This document shows, one piece after another, positions 48,301-61,079 of a stretch of 64,000 nt of DNA. The notes below the pieces were generated by a model that worked only from the letters and a program-made list of their open reading frames with translations, was not told the origin of the DNA and made no database searches. The stretch comes from Bactericera cockerelli (lineage: Eukaryota; Arthropoda; Insecta; Hemiptera; Triozidae), in assembly GCA_024516035.1 (NCBI GenBank), contig CM044959.1:22038741-22102740 (forward strand). Reading direction: 5' to 3'. The position numbers and the translations under genes are program-made. Position 1 is the stretch's first letter. Each line of letters starts with the position of its first letter.

Positions 48301-51300
48301 AAATGATTCTCCCATAGAATTGATATAAATAATTATTAATTATACACCTACATGTTTATATATTCGCACTAAAATGTAATAAAATACTTGTATTAAGTGC
48401 TTATAAATAAACAAAAATAATAATTATCTTAAGAATAAATAAATGGAGCTAAGGGCAATGTGGTAGCTCGTAAAAGAAGCAATAATTCCAAGGTTAACAA
48501 AACAATTACTACGTCTGATGTGACTGGCTTCCAACTCAGCTTATCTTAACATATTAATGTATTTACATGTCATTTATGTTACAAATTTGTATGTTATTCA
48601 TTTAATTCATACGCAAACATTGTTTGCTTCCAGCTATGGCTTGATTTATAAATACAATTTCGTTAGACCACAGCGATGCTTGAATATTATTCCTTTAACG
48701 GACATTTTCGAGAAAAAAAAAGAAAACTGTCCAAACTTTGCAAATAAAATGTTTTCATACAGGACCTACCGCGAACCTTTAAGTTGTGAATTTGATGTGG
48801 AAGATTTTGCTATACCTACTTTTGATTGATTGATTGTAACTGAAATTAAGATTGTTTCAATCTAAGCATGAAACCTTCTGTTTATGTTCTTCCTTGACTA
48901 TGTAAGTAGATAGATCTACATTATACAAAAGTACATATATATTATTATTGACAAAAATATTTACTGATTTATCATGATAGTTCTGGGCGATCAAACATAT
49001 AATTTGCGATATTCACTAAGGATGAGCACACTTTGGCCAACTTCCATCTTCCTCTGCTGCATCCAGGACACCGGATTTCCTTATCCTGACCTGACTTAAT
49101 CCCAACACCTCTTATCCCATTATCCTGTCCTCTGTCATCCAGGATATTTGTTATAGACATAACTGGATCTTAATAAGACACTCTTCACTTCTAAAGACGT
49201 AAAGAACGAAATGGTAGATCAAATAGGGTGAGTTGCAGATATTTTTAAGTTCAAGGAAATCATTGATTGAACGCCATGATTTGCGAGAAGAGTTTGACTC
49301 TCAAATGATGGTAAAAAATATGTTTGCTCTAATATATAGCACCAGCACATTTTATTTATTTAAAATTTAATTATTAATTAATAAGTGTCGAAAAAAACTT
49401 AGCTATGTAGTTTCATCATTTTAGTGCCAGTTGTATTTTTTTGCTAGTACAAAAAAGGGAAGGACTAATACACTAATACGCCTAATAGTGAATTTTTTCA
49501 CAGAAGAACTGAACAGGCTTGACAAAAGACACGTCCCATTGTGCTGGGACACAGTGCAATAATTTGTACTGACTAAACATTTTAGACTGCAAACTCTGGT
49601 CTAGGCTAATCCATTTCCCCCAGGCTCAGGTAACAAGTTCACCGCGGGAACTTTCGAAGCCCATCCATCAAGATTATCTCCAGTGACACTTCCGCCGTCT
49701 TTTGTGACTGAAACGTGACTTTTCAGCACCGGCTGCCATGATAGCTGAAATGAACTTGACTTTTGTCGCAAACTTTCTAATGTAAAAGCTTTGTTCCTCG
49801 TTCAAACTAAATTCAGACAATTAGGGGTAACACGGGAGCTGAGAGCAACCACATCAAGAATGAAGGTATACCTATCCTGTCCATGGGACATTGCGCTATT
49901 TTTCTGACCAACTACCTTTTTGCCATAAAGAAAAAGATTGGACATACATATGTACATAATAAAAAGACATAATATGTACAGTACAAATAATTATTATAAA
50001 AATAGAAACAGTATAAACAATAGAAAGGAAAGAAATAGATAAATATAGGGTTTTTGCCATAACATAACATCCTAACTAAAGGGCAGGGTTTTTGCCTGTG
50101 GCAATCTCTTCCACCCAACCCTTACACCACATTTGTATTGTTCTCTATCGGAATGATACCGCAAATATCTACTTGTACCTAATAACCAGTAAGGGACACT
50201 TCAAAATTGACTTTAAATTAATAAAATGAACTTTTTTCATGTTTCAGGTATGTATGTCACTGTGCAAGATCAGTTCTCAAGACTTTCACAGAGTAACAGC
50301 TGATAGATGTGTTCTTCTTATCGATGAGTATAATTTATTGTTATGTACATATTTATAATTTCGATGTTATTAAAATTCATTGCACTTAATTATACTAAGG
50401 AATTAGAGTTAAGACACTTTAGGGTTAGGGTGTAGCAACTGTAGCATAGATAAATGTGGAAGTTTATATACTGTGGATTTCATATTATAATAGTTCTACC
50501 CTGATGTATGTTATAGCTTCTCTACAGCGTCTTTTAAACAGTATTTATTAGCTGAAGAATATATTTGCAGTTTAAGTATCTATTTATTACACATTAGGTA
50601 ATTCAAAGTTACCATTCATCTGATCTAATGAATCTTTGTTTCCCAAGTAACGTCAGATCAGAGATTTTTGAATTTAAGTCCACAAAAATCGGTTTACGAA
50701 CCATGTAGGCATTAATAAAAATAAATGTCTATTGCTTTAGAGTCAATGTAAATGAGCCACTCCTTATGCTTTGCTTTGCTCCTTTTCTAACCAATTTATA
50801 GAACTCTGTCATTTCACAATTTCACCAATCACACCGGCTTACAGAATGCTAGAACAAAATCTGCCGCCCTATAAAACGTGAAAAAGAAATGGATGAAGGT
50901 AATAAATAGATACTTCATATTCATTAGCTTCGTCCAAAACTACCGAACAACCAAAAAAATCTTTTTAATCACGGTGAGAACAGAACAAATCCTGCGGACA
51001 AGTCCCAAAGTTTTCGATCCTCATGTTTTTTCTTCTTCTGAGACTTTAATAAATTAAGTGGCAGGAATTGAGCACATCCACCCAACCACACTGCTGGGTA
51101 ATCCTATCGTAGTCATCAAATCAAAAACTGCCCCGGCATAGTCATAATCAAAGCTGACAAGTTAACAAGAAAACGCTCTTAGTCTCTCTGGTCATAAATT
51201 AAAAGAATTTCTGAGAGACCTAATCGATTTTGTTTGGTTCAGGACGAGATGAACTACAGTTCAGTATTACTTAGCTCAGTCCCTGGTTGGTTGGTTTGTT

Positions 51301-52659
51301 TGGTGATTTGCCTAGGCTTTTCTTTGATTATTTACCTTATTTTTACTAAAATTCTGAAATTTTGTCTTCCCTGAATATTATAGTATTATAATATTATGTT
51401 CAGTTATTCACGTAATACTATTTACTATATCTTCACTCACTTGAACGTCTTGAAAAATACTTTTCATTTAAACTGAATTTTTTTTATCGTACCATGATTA
51501 CATAAATCATAATAGGTATGTGATACATAAATACAATAGTATAGACATCACTTATATTGATTATGCCAATAAACATAAAACAAACGAAGGAGAGAGATAC
51601 TAAATATTCAAGAAATAGGATAGGTGTAGAGATCAAGTTAGCTAAACCACCTAACCACCGACCTCCATTATACTCGTCCGTCATATCGTACATCTATACC
51701 TAAAGTTATCTTCTAAATTTGTTTCCCTTATTTACTCTATAATCCTTTTGGACAAGACTCTATTGTAATCTATTCAGTAAAAAAACCGAAAACTAAACCC
51801 AAAGAACGAGTCGAGTCAAGAGATCCAGTTCACTTGGATCGTTCATTATTTCATCAAGTTGACTTCCCTGTGGCCTTCTGGCTTCTTGTAGGTAGTGGGT
51901 GACGGGTGCGGGGTGCGGGCAGTGAGGCTACCTGTCCGACTAATAACCACTACTGCATGCAGCTCAGAGTATCGAGAATTATATTATCTGTCGGCCGCAG
52001 GCTCTTTTTTAAAATAAATTGAATCGAATGGAATTATTCTTTCATTCTAGTTTTACGTGATATTAAAACGATTATGTTCGTTCAATAATTACTGTAATTG
52101 GAAACAAAATCTTTCAGGGTTTCGAAATATGGAATATAATAAGGGTATTTTATCTATTTTTGTCAAATACTTGGTCTAGTCTAGACTCGAGTTCGAATCT
52201 AATAATCTAGATACATATTAACATATTATAGGTAGGTACGTCTTCCTCTGATCAAACGGCTTGCGTTAAAATTCCGACCGACCCACTTAATCTTGTGATG
52301 CACTATATTAAAATAATAATACTGTCATTAGTATGTACTGTATTAACTTGGAATCTCAGATAGTTCATAAGTCTATTCCATTTGAACCTCCATGAGACTT
52401 TATTTAGCAAGAGACCCGATCCATCAAATCCAGGGTTTCATTGGTCATTCGTTTGAAAAATGATGATTACATTAGGCAATTTATAATTTGATTTTAAGAA
52501 CTTGTACACTATCCAACCAAACCAAACTAATGACGATAAGCTTAACTTTATATGTTGTTGCATTATTTCACTAGTTCCTTTTATACAAACTAGATACATA
52601 TATGTATGTGTTGCACGTCCTGATGAGAAAAAATAGTAATATCAAAGTAATATCAAAGC
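45382..52659. other. No gene recognised
   Basis: Seven kilobases of AT-rich DNA with no supported exon. A GC-richer stretch at 46360-46570 has no long frame. A 90-codon plus frame at 48557-48829 ends in a mixed-composition stretch after tttcatacag, which could be an acceptor. Minus frames at 48972-49160, 49912-50118 and 51484-51693 are unremarkable. Confidence 0.4.
46110..46125 (+). repeat. 16-bp exact match to the 23.77-kb repeat, inverted
   Basis: gtcttgcgctgacagt is the exact reverse complement of 23773-23788, and the next bases (gtaagtctaaata) remain similar to that copy's flank. Confidence 0.55.
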
Positions 52660-53776
52660 ACAAAGTGATCTTTCCCAGGATTTCCATTTTCCTGTTTTCA
52701 AAGTTCTCTCAGCCATCTTACTCGTCATTGCCCAATTTCCTCCACTCTTCAGCTTACAGCAAGCAACTCTCTCCCTTACATTTCCTCCAAATCCTTCCTA
52801 CTTCCCACCCAGGTCTGTAGGCTAGGCGGGAGTGACCCGACTTTGCCTCGTGCGTCTAACACGCGTCATAGTTGCCCAGTTCCCCTCCATTCGTTTCCTC
52901 CTTCCTCCCTTCCGTATTCAGAGGTCAGTGTCTTATGGCAATAGAGAGAGAAATGGATAAAGAGAAGGGTAGATGACGTCCTTGAACCTCAACAATCTAC
53001 GTTGCCAGCATGTGTAGTAAATATCCCAGCATCCCTCACCGCCACCACCCACTTACTTCACCCTACTCGATGCCGTTACAGCCTACACTCATACCTTGCC
53101 GCCACTCAATATTTCCCTCTTTGAGCCTCTACCACCAAACTTTCAAGTCACGTCCTTCTACCCTCACTCCATCCTATGACGCCTTCCCCAACATAATCTA
53201 CCGAGGTGTCACATGTCCCTAGCCCCTGACTCCACTGCCGGAGTACCTGTTGCTCTACTGAATGGATCGATAGCATTCCTCTTCCCTGCAACTCTCTAGT
53301 TCCATTTCACCCCACATGGAATATCGCATGCCCTTCGCATCCCGCGTTCGCCTAGTCTTTCGTTTGGAAAGTTCCTCGTGTCAGATGACAAGTTCCCCTG
53401 ACGTTTCAATCCCTGGGAAACCGTTGACGTCACTACCACCCTAATTCAGAAGAGCCTTTCTTTCTCTTTACCTCGCTTCTTTTAATTCCTTCCCTCCTCT
53501 TTTCTTGGGTTTCTCTACTTGACTCTCTTCATATTTCCCTTATTTTCCCTTTGTCTCTCCAAACTGTCCCTTCTTTTTCATTTGACTCTTCTTCCTTATA
53601 ATCCCCTTTATTGTGTCCTTACCCCACTTTTCTTCGCCCAATACGTCCTCACGCCAGTTTTTGTTGTGAACTTCCAACATTCTCTGTCCTAACATTATTG
53701 TGCCTTACCATTGGTTCTCCATTATCTCTCTCTCTCTTTTCCTTTCTTTTCTTCTTTTTGTGTGTTATTTATTTGG
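52660..53776 (+). other. Pyrimidine-rich tract of about 1.1 kb
   Basis: The plus strand is strongly enriched in C and T throughout, with short purine interruptions. Frames here (52602-52820, 53010-53222, 53611-53921) are Pro/Ser/Leu-rich because of the composition and should not be read as genes. It ends where the SINE begins. Confidence 0.7.
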
Positions 53777-53791
53777 ATTATTTTATGTCCA
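53777..53791 (+). repeat. Left target-site duplication of the 53.8-kb SINE
   Basis: attattttatgtcca, identical to 54108-54122. Confidence 0.9.
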
Positions 53792-54107
53792 AGTAGTCAC
53801 TGTGGCAGAGCGAGTTAGCGCGCTAGGCATTGCACACATGGTGACCTGGGTTCGATTCCCAGCGGGGGAGGATTTTTTCTGCTCTGTACTTGGATGTTCG
53901 GGGTCCACTCATACCTCGTGAGGAAAAATGAGTAGTTACTTGTATGAGTAACGACCAGTGGCGGCATTACCAGAGTAAAAAGAAATTAATGTAATAGAAT
54001 AATTCGAAATGTAAAGGAGGCTCTTAGTAATGCTGCGCTACCCACAAAAATTGTGAAGAGGCCTTGTGCTTCACCACAAAGAAATTCGTACAATACAATA
54101 CAATACA
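53792..54107 (+). repeat. Complete tRNA-derived SINE (family S3), 316 bp
   Basis: The head has A box TGGCAGAGCGA (53803-53813) and a perfect B box GGTTCGATTCC (53849-53859). The 76-base head resembles a tRNA, but the acceptor ends do not pair. The body, about 200 bases, ends in a (CAATA)n tail at 54089-54107. An exact 15-base target-site duplication flanks it, showing insertion by a LINE-type endonuclease and reverse transcriptase. The intact internal promoter boxes and exact duplication suggest a fairly young copy. No second copy was seen in this window. Confidence 0.92.
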
Positions 54108-54122
54108 ATTATTTTATGTCCA
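54108..54122 (+). repeat. Right target-site duplication of the 53.8-kb SINE
   Basis: Exact repeat of 53777-53791 immediately after the (CAATA)n tail. Confidence 0.9.
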
Positions 54123-57100
54123 TGTATATGTGATTGAATTTTTTAAATTGTTTGATGTAGAAAAAAAATATCTAGGACTAGGATTTAGGATTTAATCGAT
54201 GAAAGGAATGAATTGACAGTTTCTCACTTATTTATCAATCCCTTTTTAATTGGTGTTTCAATCTCTCCTTATAAATAAAATTCTTCTTTTTTCCTTCTGT
54301 AGATGAATTATCAAATAAATTTCATTTACTTGGACTTCGCGAGGCAATCTTGTCAAAAGACCCATAAATAGCCGTATTGAATAGTTGATTTCAGAAATAT
54401 TGGAAGTTATGACTTGAACTAAAATAGGCTGTCTATTAACATGATTCTTTTTAGACTTTCCTAAATCAATAGACCGTCCTTGTGAGCTTTTTTAGACAGT
54501 AAGCTCAGAGCAACAGCGAAGAGTGGGGATTAAATGCGAACAAACTCTGTCTACAACACCCACCTATTGGCTATTTTAGTGTTCTTCAAACATGTGAGAA
54601 AAAAGACTTGAAATGTCTGGGACAGTTTTATTGCTTTTGAAACTCTCAGAGCCTCAATGTGGTGAAACTTGTTAGCACTTTTGTTTTATGGTTGCGGTCA
54701 AGACAGAGTTGTTAGACGAATCGTCAGTCTCCGTATAAATATCTGTTTGTCTTTTTTTACGATTCGATCCTAACAGTACCTACCTGTCAAACTTGAGATT
54801 CGGACAGATTTTAATATGGTATTATGTAAATTGAGCTAAGATCATTATAAGTCGAACGATCTTGTTTGTCAACTAACTTTGGACACTAAATATTGTGAAA
54901 AAAAATGCTGCTTTGGTGACTCTAATTCTTGCAGGTGGTTAAATATGTAATTCTAATATAGATATTTATCTGATTTATAATTGTATAGATATAAACGAAT
55001 TGACAATTTTTCTGTCCTTTTATATCATTTGCAATCTTAATCATATTGATGACCAATCTCAGAGCTGCCTTGTGTGAAAGCATATTTAGTATCAATGTAT
55101 TTTAACTTATTTTTCACCTGACCTTTAATCACTGTTAGGTCAGTAGCAAATTGTGAAGTCACATAGTCTTATAATTATGTTTCCTATACAGAACTTTCTA
55201 GTATTCGATATGGATAATTTGGACCAACTCTTCGGAAATGCCCATTCAGTTTGAATCAAAGATTCTTAAACTTGATCATGATCTTTCCTATCTTCTGCTA
55301 ACTCTCACCTACTTCTATTTCTGAATAGCAATTTTGTACCAAATAACCGTAACAGGAAGAGACTCTTTTACTCTTCTTAATATCACGTTTCAACGACATT
55401 TTTCTTTCCGTAGTCTATTTCTTTCTCGGCGTAGTTATGTCACCTCCCACCCTTATCTGGAGATTCCAGTTTTCAAGTTGCTACACATGCAGATCTGCTG
55501 TGAAATGGCTACTTGTTGCTGTGTGTACTGGTTAGAGGCGTGGATGTAATTGTAAAGGGTTGTTGTTCGAAGACCATTGGAGAGATCAGAGGCTGTGTTG
55601 TAGTGCTGTAGGGTGGTCAGACGGGGAGCGTCTTGTAATACCTACTCAATGGTGGAGGAGAATACGATACGAATTATTATGAAATAAGTATTCGAACTTG
55701 AGTTCAAGTATTTTTTTTTATTTTTTAAATGACGTAAGTATGTAGATATTTGTAGCGATAAAAAAAACGAGTTTAAGCAAAGTTATTTCATTTAACTACA
55801 ACTATGGCATACAGTAAATATAGGTGCTTTTGAAAAAGTATAAAGTAATGCACAATATTTGTGAGATTTTTTTCGAAGTTAACATAGTTATTATTTGGCG
55901 GATTTGGCCAGAAAATGGATTAATTTAGCTGTCCTCTTTATATTATTTTATGACGAGACTCCTAGCAATTTTTGAATTTGATATGTTACATTTCGCTTAA
56001 TTCAATGACCTATTTATGCCCAGGTAAATATAGACAATCCAGTTGAATAAGACCTCGAGAGTGAAAGATAGATTTAAATACAAACACTAAGAGCCCCAGT
56101 ATATAGCACGTGCCCACCCCACATTCTCCTGTTGGAAGAAGAATTGGCCTGAAAAATATTGCCGTGGTTTTCTAAAGAACAAGAACCTGGTGTTTTATAT
56201 CATGCGCCAATGTTGTTTCAGCATTAGAGTTAGCTGTCGACCAATCACCGTTTAGAACCATAAACTTGGGGACACGAAACAGGAATTTACAAAGAATAGG
56301 GGTTTTCAGGATATAAAGAAAAGTGACATTTTTTTACGAATGAGGAAAAGGATTGTAACCGGTTTTTGCGTGTTGTAGGGGGCACGATTCTGCTTCTTCT
56401 TTTTTTTTATCTCTCTCTCGATAGAAATCACCCTCGCTAATTTATTTTAAGCTTTCCCCATTCCATCTTCATGATTTGAAAAAAATACGTTATGAATGTT
56501 ATGATGTAAAAGATCTAATTCGCAACAACCGTCACCAATCAAATTTAAGAAAAACGTCATGTTATGAATAGCAATAATAATAGAGATCTTGCATTAAAAT
56601 AGACAAACGGAATTATAACAGACTCGTAAATTCGCATAATACATTCTAATAGGGAGAGATTGAGTGTAAAACTGTACATTAATTTACAAATATCATGAAG
56701 AACGTCTTTTATGCAACGAAATTGTAAAGAAAGGCTGGAAATTATTTTACTGCTGAACTTGTTTCCAAAATCTAGTTTATTTGTGCATAGTAAAATAATC
56801 CATACCTGTATTTGATCATACAATGTATTCAATCCATCAGAGAAAATCTAAATGCAACAAAACCGTCCATTTTCCTTGCCTAAATATAATTTTAATTGAT
56901 ATGTATAATAAAATACCTCATTTAATAGGTTCCTGAGAAAATGTCTCTTGTTCGAATAGCTAGTAGCTGTAACTCACCTAATGTAGCTCCTCTAAGATAA
57001 TACAGTAACTTCTCCCCAACCTGTAAAGTAAATAAATATGCATGAAACACGTGTAGTGCCTGATGAATAAAAATCTTCAAAATGATCATTTGCTCGTCTC

Positions 57101-58919
57101 CTTAATTAGAAAAACCCATTCCAAGATCCCACACTCTGGATTCCAGAGAAGGTGAATTGGTTTTGAATTTAAATTTTGGCATCGCAGCACTTAGGAGATT
57201 CTCTGGCAGGCGATAACTTCAAATTTAAACTACTTTGTAATCTGGCGAAGCTGAGGAACAGGTCTGGTCCTAATGGGTGTCAGCAACCTAGGGAGAGGCG
57301 GGAGGGCGGGGGTCAGAGATCTTGGAGAAAAAAGTTCAGGATGAACTAGGATTGAATGACATTCTTGCATGAGCAGCATCTACTATACATATAAATGAAG
57401 AAGAAGAAAAAAACAGATTGAAGAATGTCACAGATTTATAAGCTGAGCTTAAAAGTTCATGGAATCTTTCTAATGATTCATAACAGACAAAAACGTGAAA
57501 AATTGATTAAAAAATCAAATCAAATCTTCTACATTTTAAAAGAAAACCCTTAGAAACTCAAATAACAATTACATAAATGTTACACACCAAGTTATAGATC
57601 TTGAAAATTTAGAATTTCAAGGTCTGTAAAAAGATAGTATTGATATCGTGTAAAGTCAAGAAAAGAGAAACATTAAAAATCCTATACAAATACAAAGATC
57701 CTTGGAATTGAAGTTTGCTATTATAGGTACTGAATATTCTGTAGGTGTGTTACTGATATAACAACTTTACGCATTTTAGTGCATTCTAATTGAAATGAAA
57801 GAGGAAAAGCTAGGTTCTTGACAGAAGTTTTGTGACTATTAGATGAATGAATAAATATGGTGACATAATAGCTACACAGAAATAAAGAGAAGTGCTGAAC
57901 ATAGAAACCACTGGAAAACTATAATAAACCAGTATTTTAATAACTGATAATCCAATGATAATGAATGCATGTGTAGATACTAGTAGTGCCCTCGTGTCTA
58001 TGTGGATAGGAGAGCTTCCCCAACATGCATAAATTGTATCTTCTATGAAGCTCATAAATGTAATAGTAACACAATGTGGCTGTTTCTATACTATCTGATG
58101 TGATATCATTAGAACACAAGGATGACTGTATTGCTGTATCCTTTACAAGGAAAAATGAATACAATGTTTTACCTTGTGACAAACTAATAGATAAACCTAA
58201 CGAGGGAAACTTAATCGACAGCAGAATGATGACTTCTTATAACATATAATATTATTTTATCAAACCATCCATTTACGTTAAGGCGATATCTGCTGAAAAT
58301 CGACAGCAGATGGTATGTCATTCTTATATATATGATCATCATATTATTTTATCAATACCATCATCCTAAGCATTATAGACTACTCTGTATTGGCTAACAC
58401 TTTGAAGTGGTATACATCATTATATACTCTACAAAATTTTCAGAAAATTATGTATTAACATGTAATAATCTCTTGATCAAGACTCATAGTGAAAATACAT
58501 CGTCTTTATTTTCATAACTTTCTTCCATTTCAGACATTTTCTCAAATGAACCCACAATTAAGGTCTACTAATAATGTGATGAACAAATTAAATAGGAAAA
58601 CTATCATATATGTAGGTCTCAGATATCCTTCTCAATTTACAGAAATCTGTCAGCTCAATAAAATGCCTAGACCTAGCAGGGAAGATAAAAGAGCCTGTTT
58701 TTAATAGACTAAAACAAAGGCCATCCTTCGTCGGCTTCAGAAACGTGTAGGTCCAATACAAAGAGCCGAGCAGCCGAGTTTCCCACACAGAAAACTGTTT
58801 GAAAAAGTTTTCTAAATGAAAGAAGAAAATTCCCCGTGGTTTTGTTTTTGCAGCAACACGCTTTGAAAAGTTACTCCACATGGCAAACTCAACTGGGACG
58901 TTGGAGTGGTGGCAACCCC
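54123..58919. other. No gene recognised
   Basis: AT-rich with scattered short frames (55334-55549, 56557-56832, 57810-58182, 58489-58881), none with a known domain. No repeat with recognisable ends was found. Confidence 0.45.
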
Positions 58920-59350
58920 ACCCCCATTCCTAGCCTCAAGTACTTTCCTCTCTCTCTCTCGTCTGGTATCTACATCACGCCCCCACTTCCCACCCAGCTC
59001 TCCCTCCCTCAACTTCCTTCAAAGCCCCCTCCCTTGAACTTCCGCAGCATTCCCACCACTCTCCTTCCTCCAACAACAAAGTACCAGTGGGGAGAGGTCA
59101 GGACAAGCACGTGGCGCCAACAGCCTTGGCCTTGTATTAGACAGCACGCAGTCAAACTCCCCTCCACCCCAGACGAGAATAATAAATACCTCCCTCCGCC
59201 TCCTCTATGGAGACAGCAGTCACTCCTCCACTCCGCATACCCTCCTCCCTAATAGGAGTCCCCTTCAGTACAGGAATCGATCAAGCCACCTTGTTATCAT
59301 CTTCTCTTCAACTCTCCATCCCACGCCCTTCCTCTCTCCCTCTTTATTTT
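58920..59350 (+). other. Second pyrimidine-rich tract
   Basis: C/T-rich plus strand similar to 52.7-53.8 kb but shorter and richer in C. A 138-codon plus frame (58836-59252) crosses it; its Pro, Ser, Leu and Thr content follows from the composition, so I do not call it a gene. The tract is preceded by tttttgcag (about 58853), which could act as a splice acceptor. Confidence 0.6.
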
Positions 59351-60810
59351 CATGCAGATAATATTTATCTGGTAGATCCCTTTGTATTTTTTTTTTTTCT
59401 TATCGGATTTTTCTTTCACTGTATTACTATGATTCTTCCTCATTAAATGTCTGTATTTTTGCTTCTTTCTAGTTGTTTCTGCAATATTTTTATGCAAGAA
59501 ATATACTTTTGACTTCAAATGCTTTTTCTTTGCTTTTTTGATTTTTGATTTATTTTTTAACTCGACTCACCATTTTTAATATTGTTAAATTCGGTCCTTT
59601 AAATGTCCATTCAATATTTCTGATTTGCTAACTTCTCCAATAAAACATTTGACCTATCGTGTCGGTCGCATCATCTGAAGATACCTTCTTTTGTAATCTG
59701 TCTGTATTTCACTATGGTCTATTTATTATAATATTTATGTTCTGGCATCTTTTTATGCGGGAGAAGAAAAATCTCCCTCTCTATTCTGTCTGAATTCGCG
59801 TGATGTTTTTTCCTTTTCTTTCCAGTCTTCATTGTTGTCCTTCTTCGCGTGCTCAACCACCCTCTGCTTTTACCATTGCTCCTATCATCAATTATCTCCC
59901 CCACACTTTTGCTATTATTATTCACAAACTGGATTTGCTAATATTTTTTATTATTTTATTCAGATCTGTGTCTATTTCAATGAACATCTCTTGCGTGTGT
60001 CCTTCTTTTGTTGGCAATGCTTCTTTGTATGTTGTTGAGGGTGGGCTTTGACTTGTGTTGTGAATAAGTCAGGTGTTGTGTAATGTTTTTATAATTGTGT
60101 GCTGGTGCTGTGTTATGCTAATTCCTCGCGTGTCCATACTATGGTTGTGTTTTGATTAATTTGTGGTCGTATTTGTACGATTTGTCTTGTAGTCTTCTCG
60201 GCTGGATTTCAAATAAATCATTATCATACGGTTCATAAGACTTTTTATTTTAGTATTACCTCAATTCATTTTTAAATTTCACATGTTCCATCAGGTTTCG
60301 TAATATTTATGTTTCAAACGCACATTTTTTTTTTTAAACATGATGTGTTTCTCAATAATTTCATGTTATTTACAACTTCTTGTATTGAGTTTCAAATGCT
60401 AAGTGTGACACTTATTGTACCGAAAACCTGGTAAGGTGACTTATTTCATGAGTAAGAGTGGTTATTGGTGATATTTGGGTAATATAAAAGCTAATAATTT
60501 ACAAATATGACGTGTTTGTGTATATGCAGAGGTCTACGTTTGAAACTTGGAATTTTTGTGGGGTTATTCTTATGACACACAAGTTACTATTTTGCAATGC
60601 TTTGGCGATTTTACAATAAAAGTGTTTATTGATATAATATTCGAACCAATTTATCCATCTCTTTCATTTTCTCTATTTATTTTTATCTCTACTTCTTCTG
60701 ATGTTTCACATAAGTTGCCATGTTTTCCTTATATTCCGTTCTGAAGTATTTCTCTAATTTTGTAACTATTATTTTTCTCTGTGGTTCCAATATCTATCTA
60801 GTAGTCATGG
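59351..60810. other. No gene recognised
   Basis: T-rich plus strand grading into ordinary AT-rich sequence. Frames at 59719-60051 and 60547-60744 are hydrophobic because of the T-rich composition. Confidence 0.45.
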
Positions 60811-60811
60811 T

Positions 60812-60937
60812 GTGTATTCTGTGAGGACCCGTGTAAGTGTTTGGTCACCAATTATCTCGCAGCATGCGATGATACCTCGTGGCAGTTCAGTCCTATCGAC
60901 CGCAGGGCGCGCATTGAGGCCTTCTTAAAATTTTAAG
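60812..60937 (+). other. Possible short coding exon, unrecognised
   Basis: A frame of about 41 codons is open from tandem TAG codons near 60800 to a TAA near 60937. Its second half lies in a GC-rich patch and encodes a protein-like stretch (DDTSWQFSPIDRRARIEAF). Inside it, a donor-like GTAAGT (about 60831) is followed by an acceptor-like attatctcgcag ending near 60862, so the real structure could be two exons. The product was not recognised. Confidence 0.2.
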
Positions 60938-61030
60938 TGTCCTAAGTAGTCATGTATGTATAACTGTTAATACTCAACAATGTCTCCACTGTTTCCTAAA
61001 TGAGCATTTCCTGTGTTATTTAATCTTTAG

Positions 61031-61079
61031 GTATCGAAGAAACTCTGCAGCACTGCCGCAGGAGTAATCCGTTTTTCTG
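61031..61079 (+). other. Possible 49-nt microexon with strong splice sites
   Basis: ttatttaatctttag precedes 61031, and CTG|GTGAGT follows 61079. Two frames are open across the 49 bases, one of them reading VSKKLCSTAAGVIRFS. Both sites match consensus well, which is uncommon in this window. Length leaves a phase of one base. No neighbouring exon could be joined with confidence. Confidence 0.3.

Noticed and set aside
53792..53870. Functional tRNA gene on the plus strand
   Set aside because: The ends do not form an acceptor stem, and a SINE body and tail follow within a target-site duplication.
52602..53921. Several 60-73-codon plus frames rich in Ser, Pro, Leu and His
   Set aside because: They lie in the pyrimidine-rich tract and overlap one another in different frames. 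The last runs into the SINE.
58836..59252. 138-codon plus-strand frame
   Set aside because: It crosses a C/T-rich tract, and its Pro, Ser, Leu and Thr content follows from that composition. There is no domain and no supported start.
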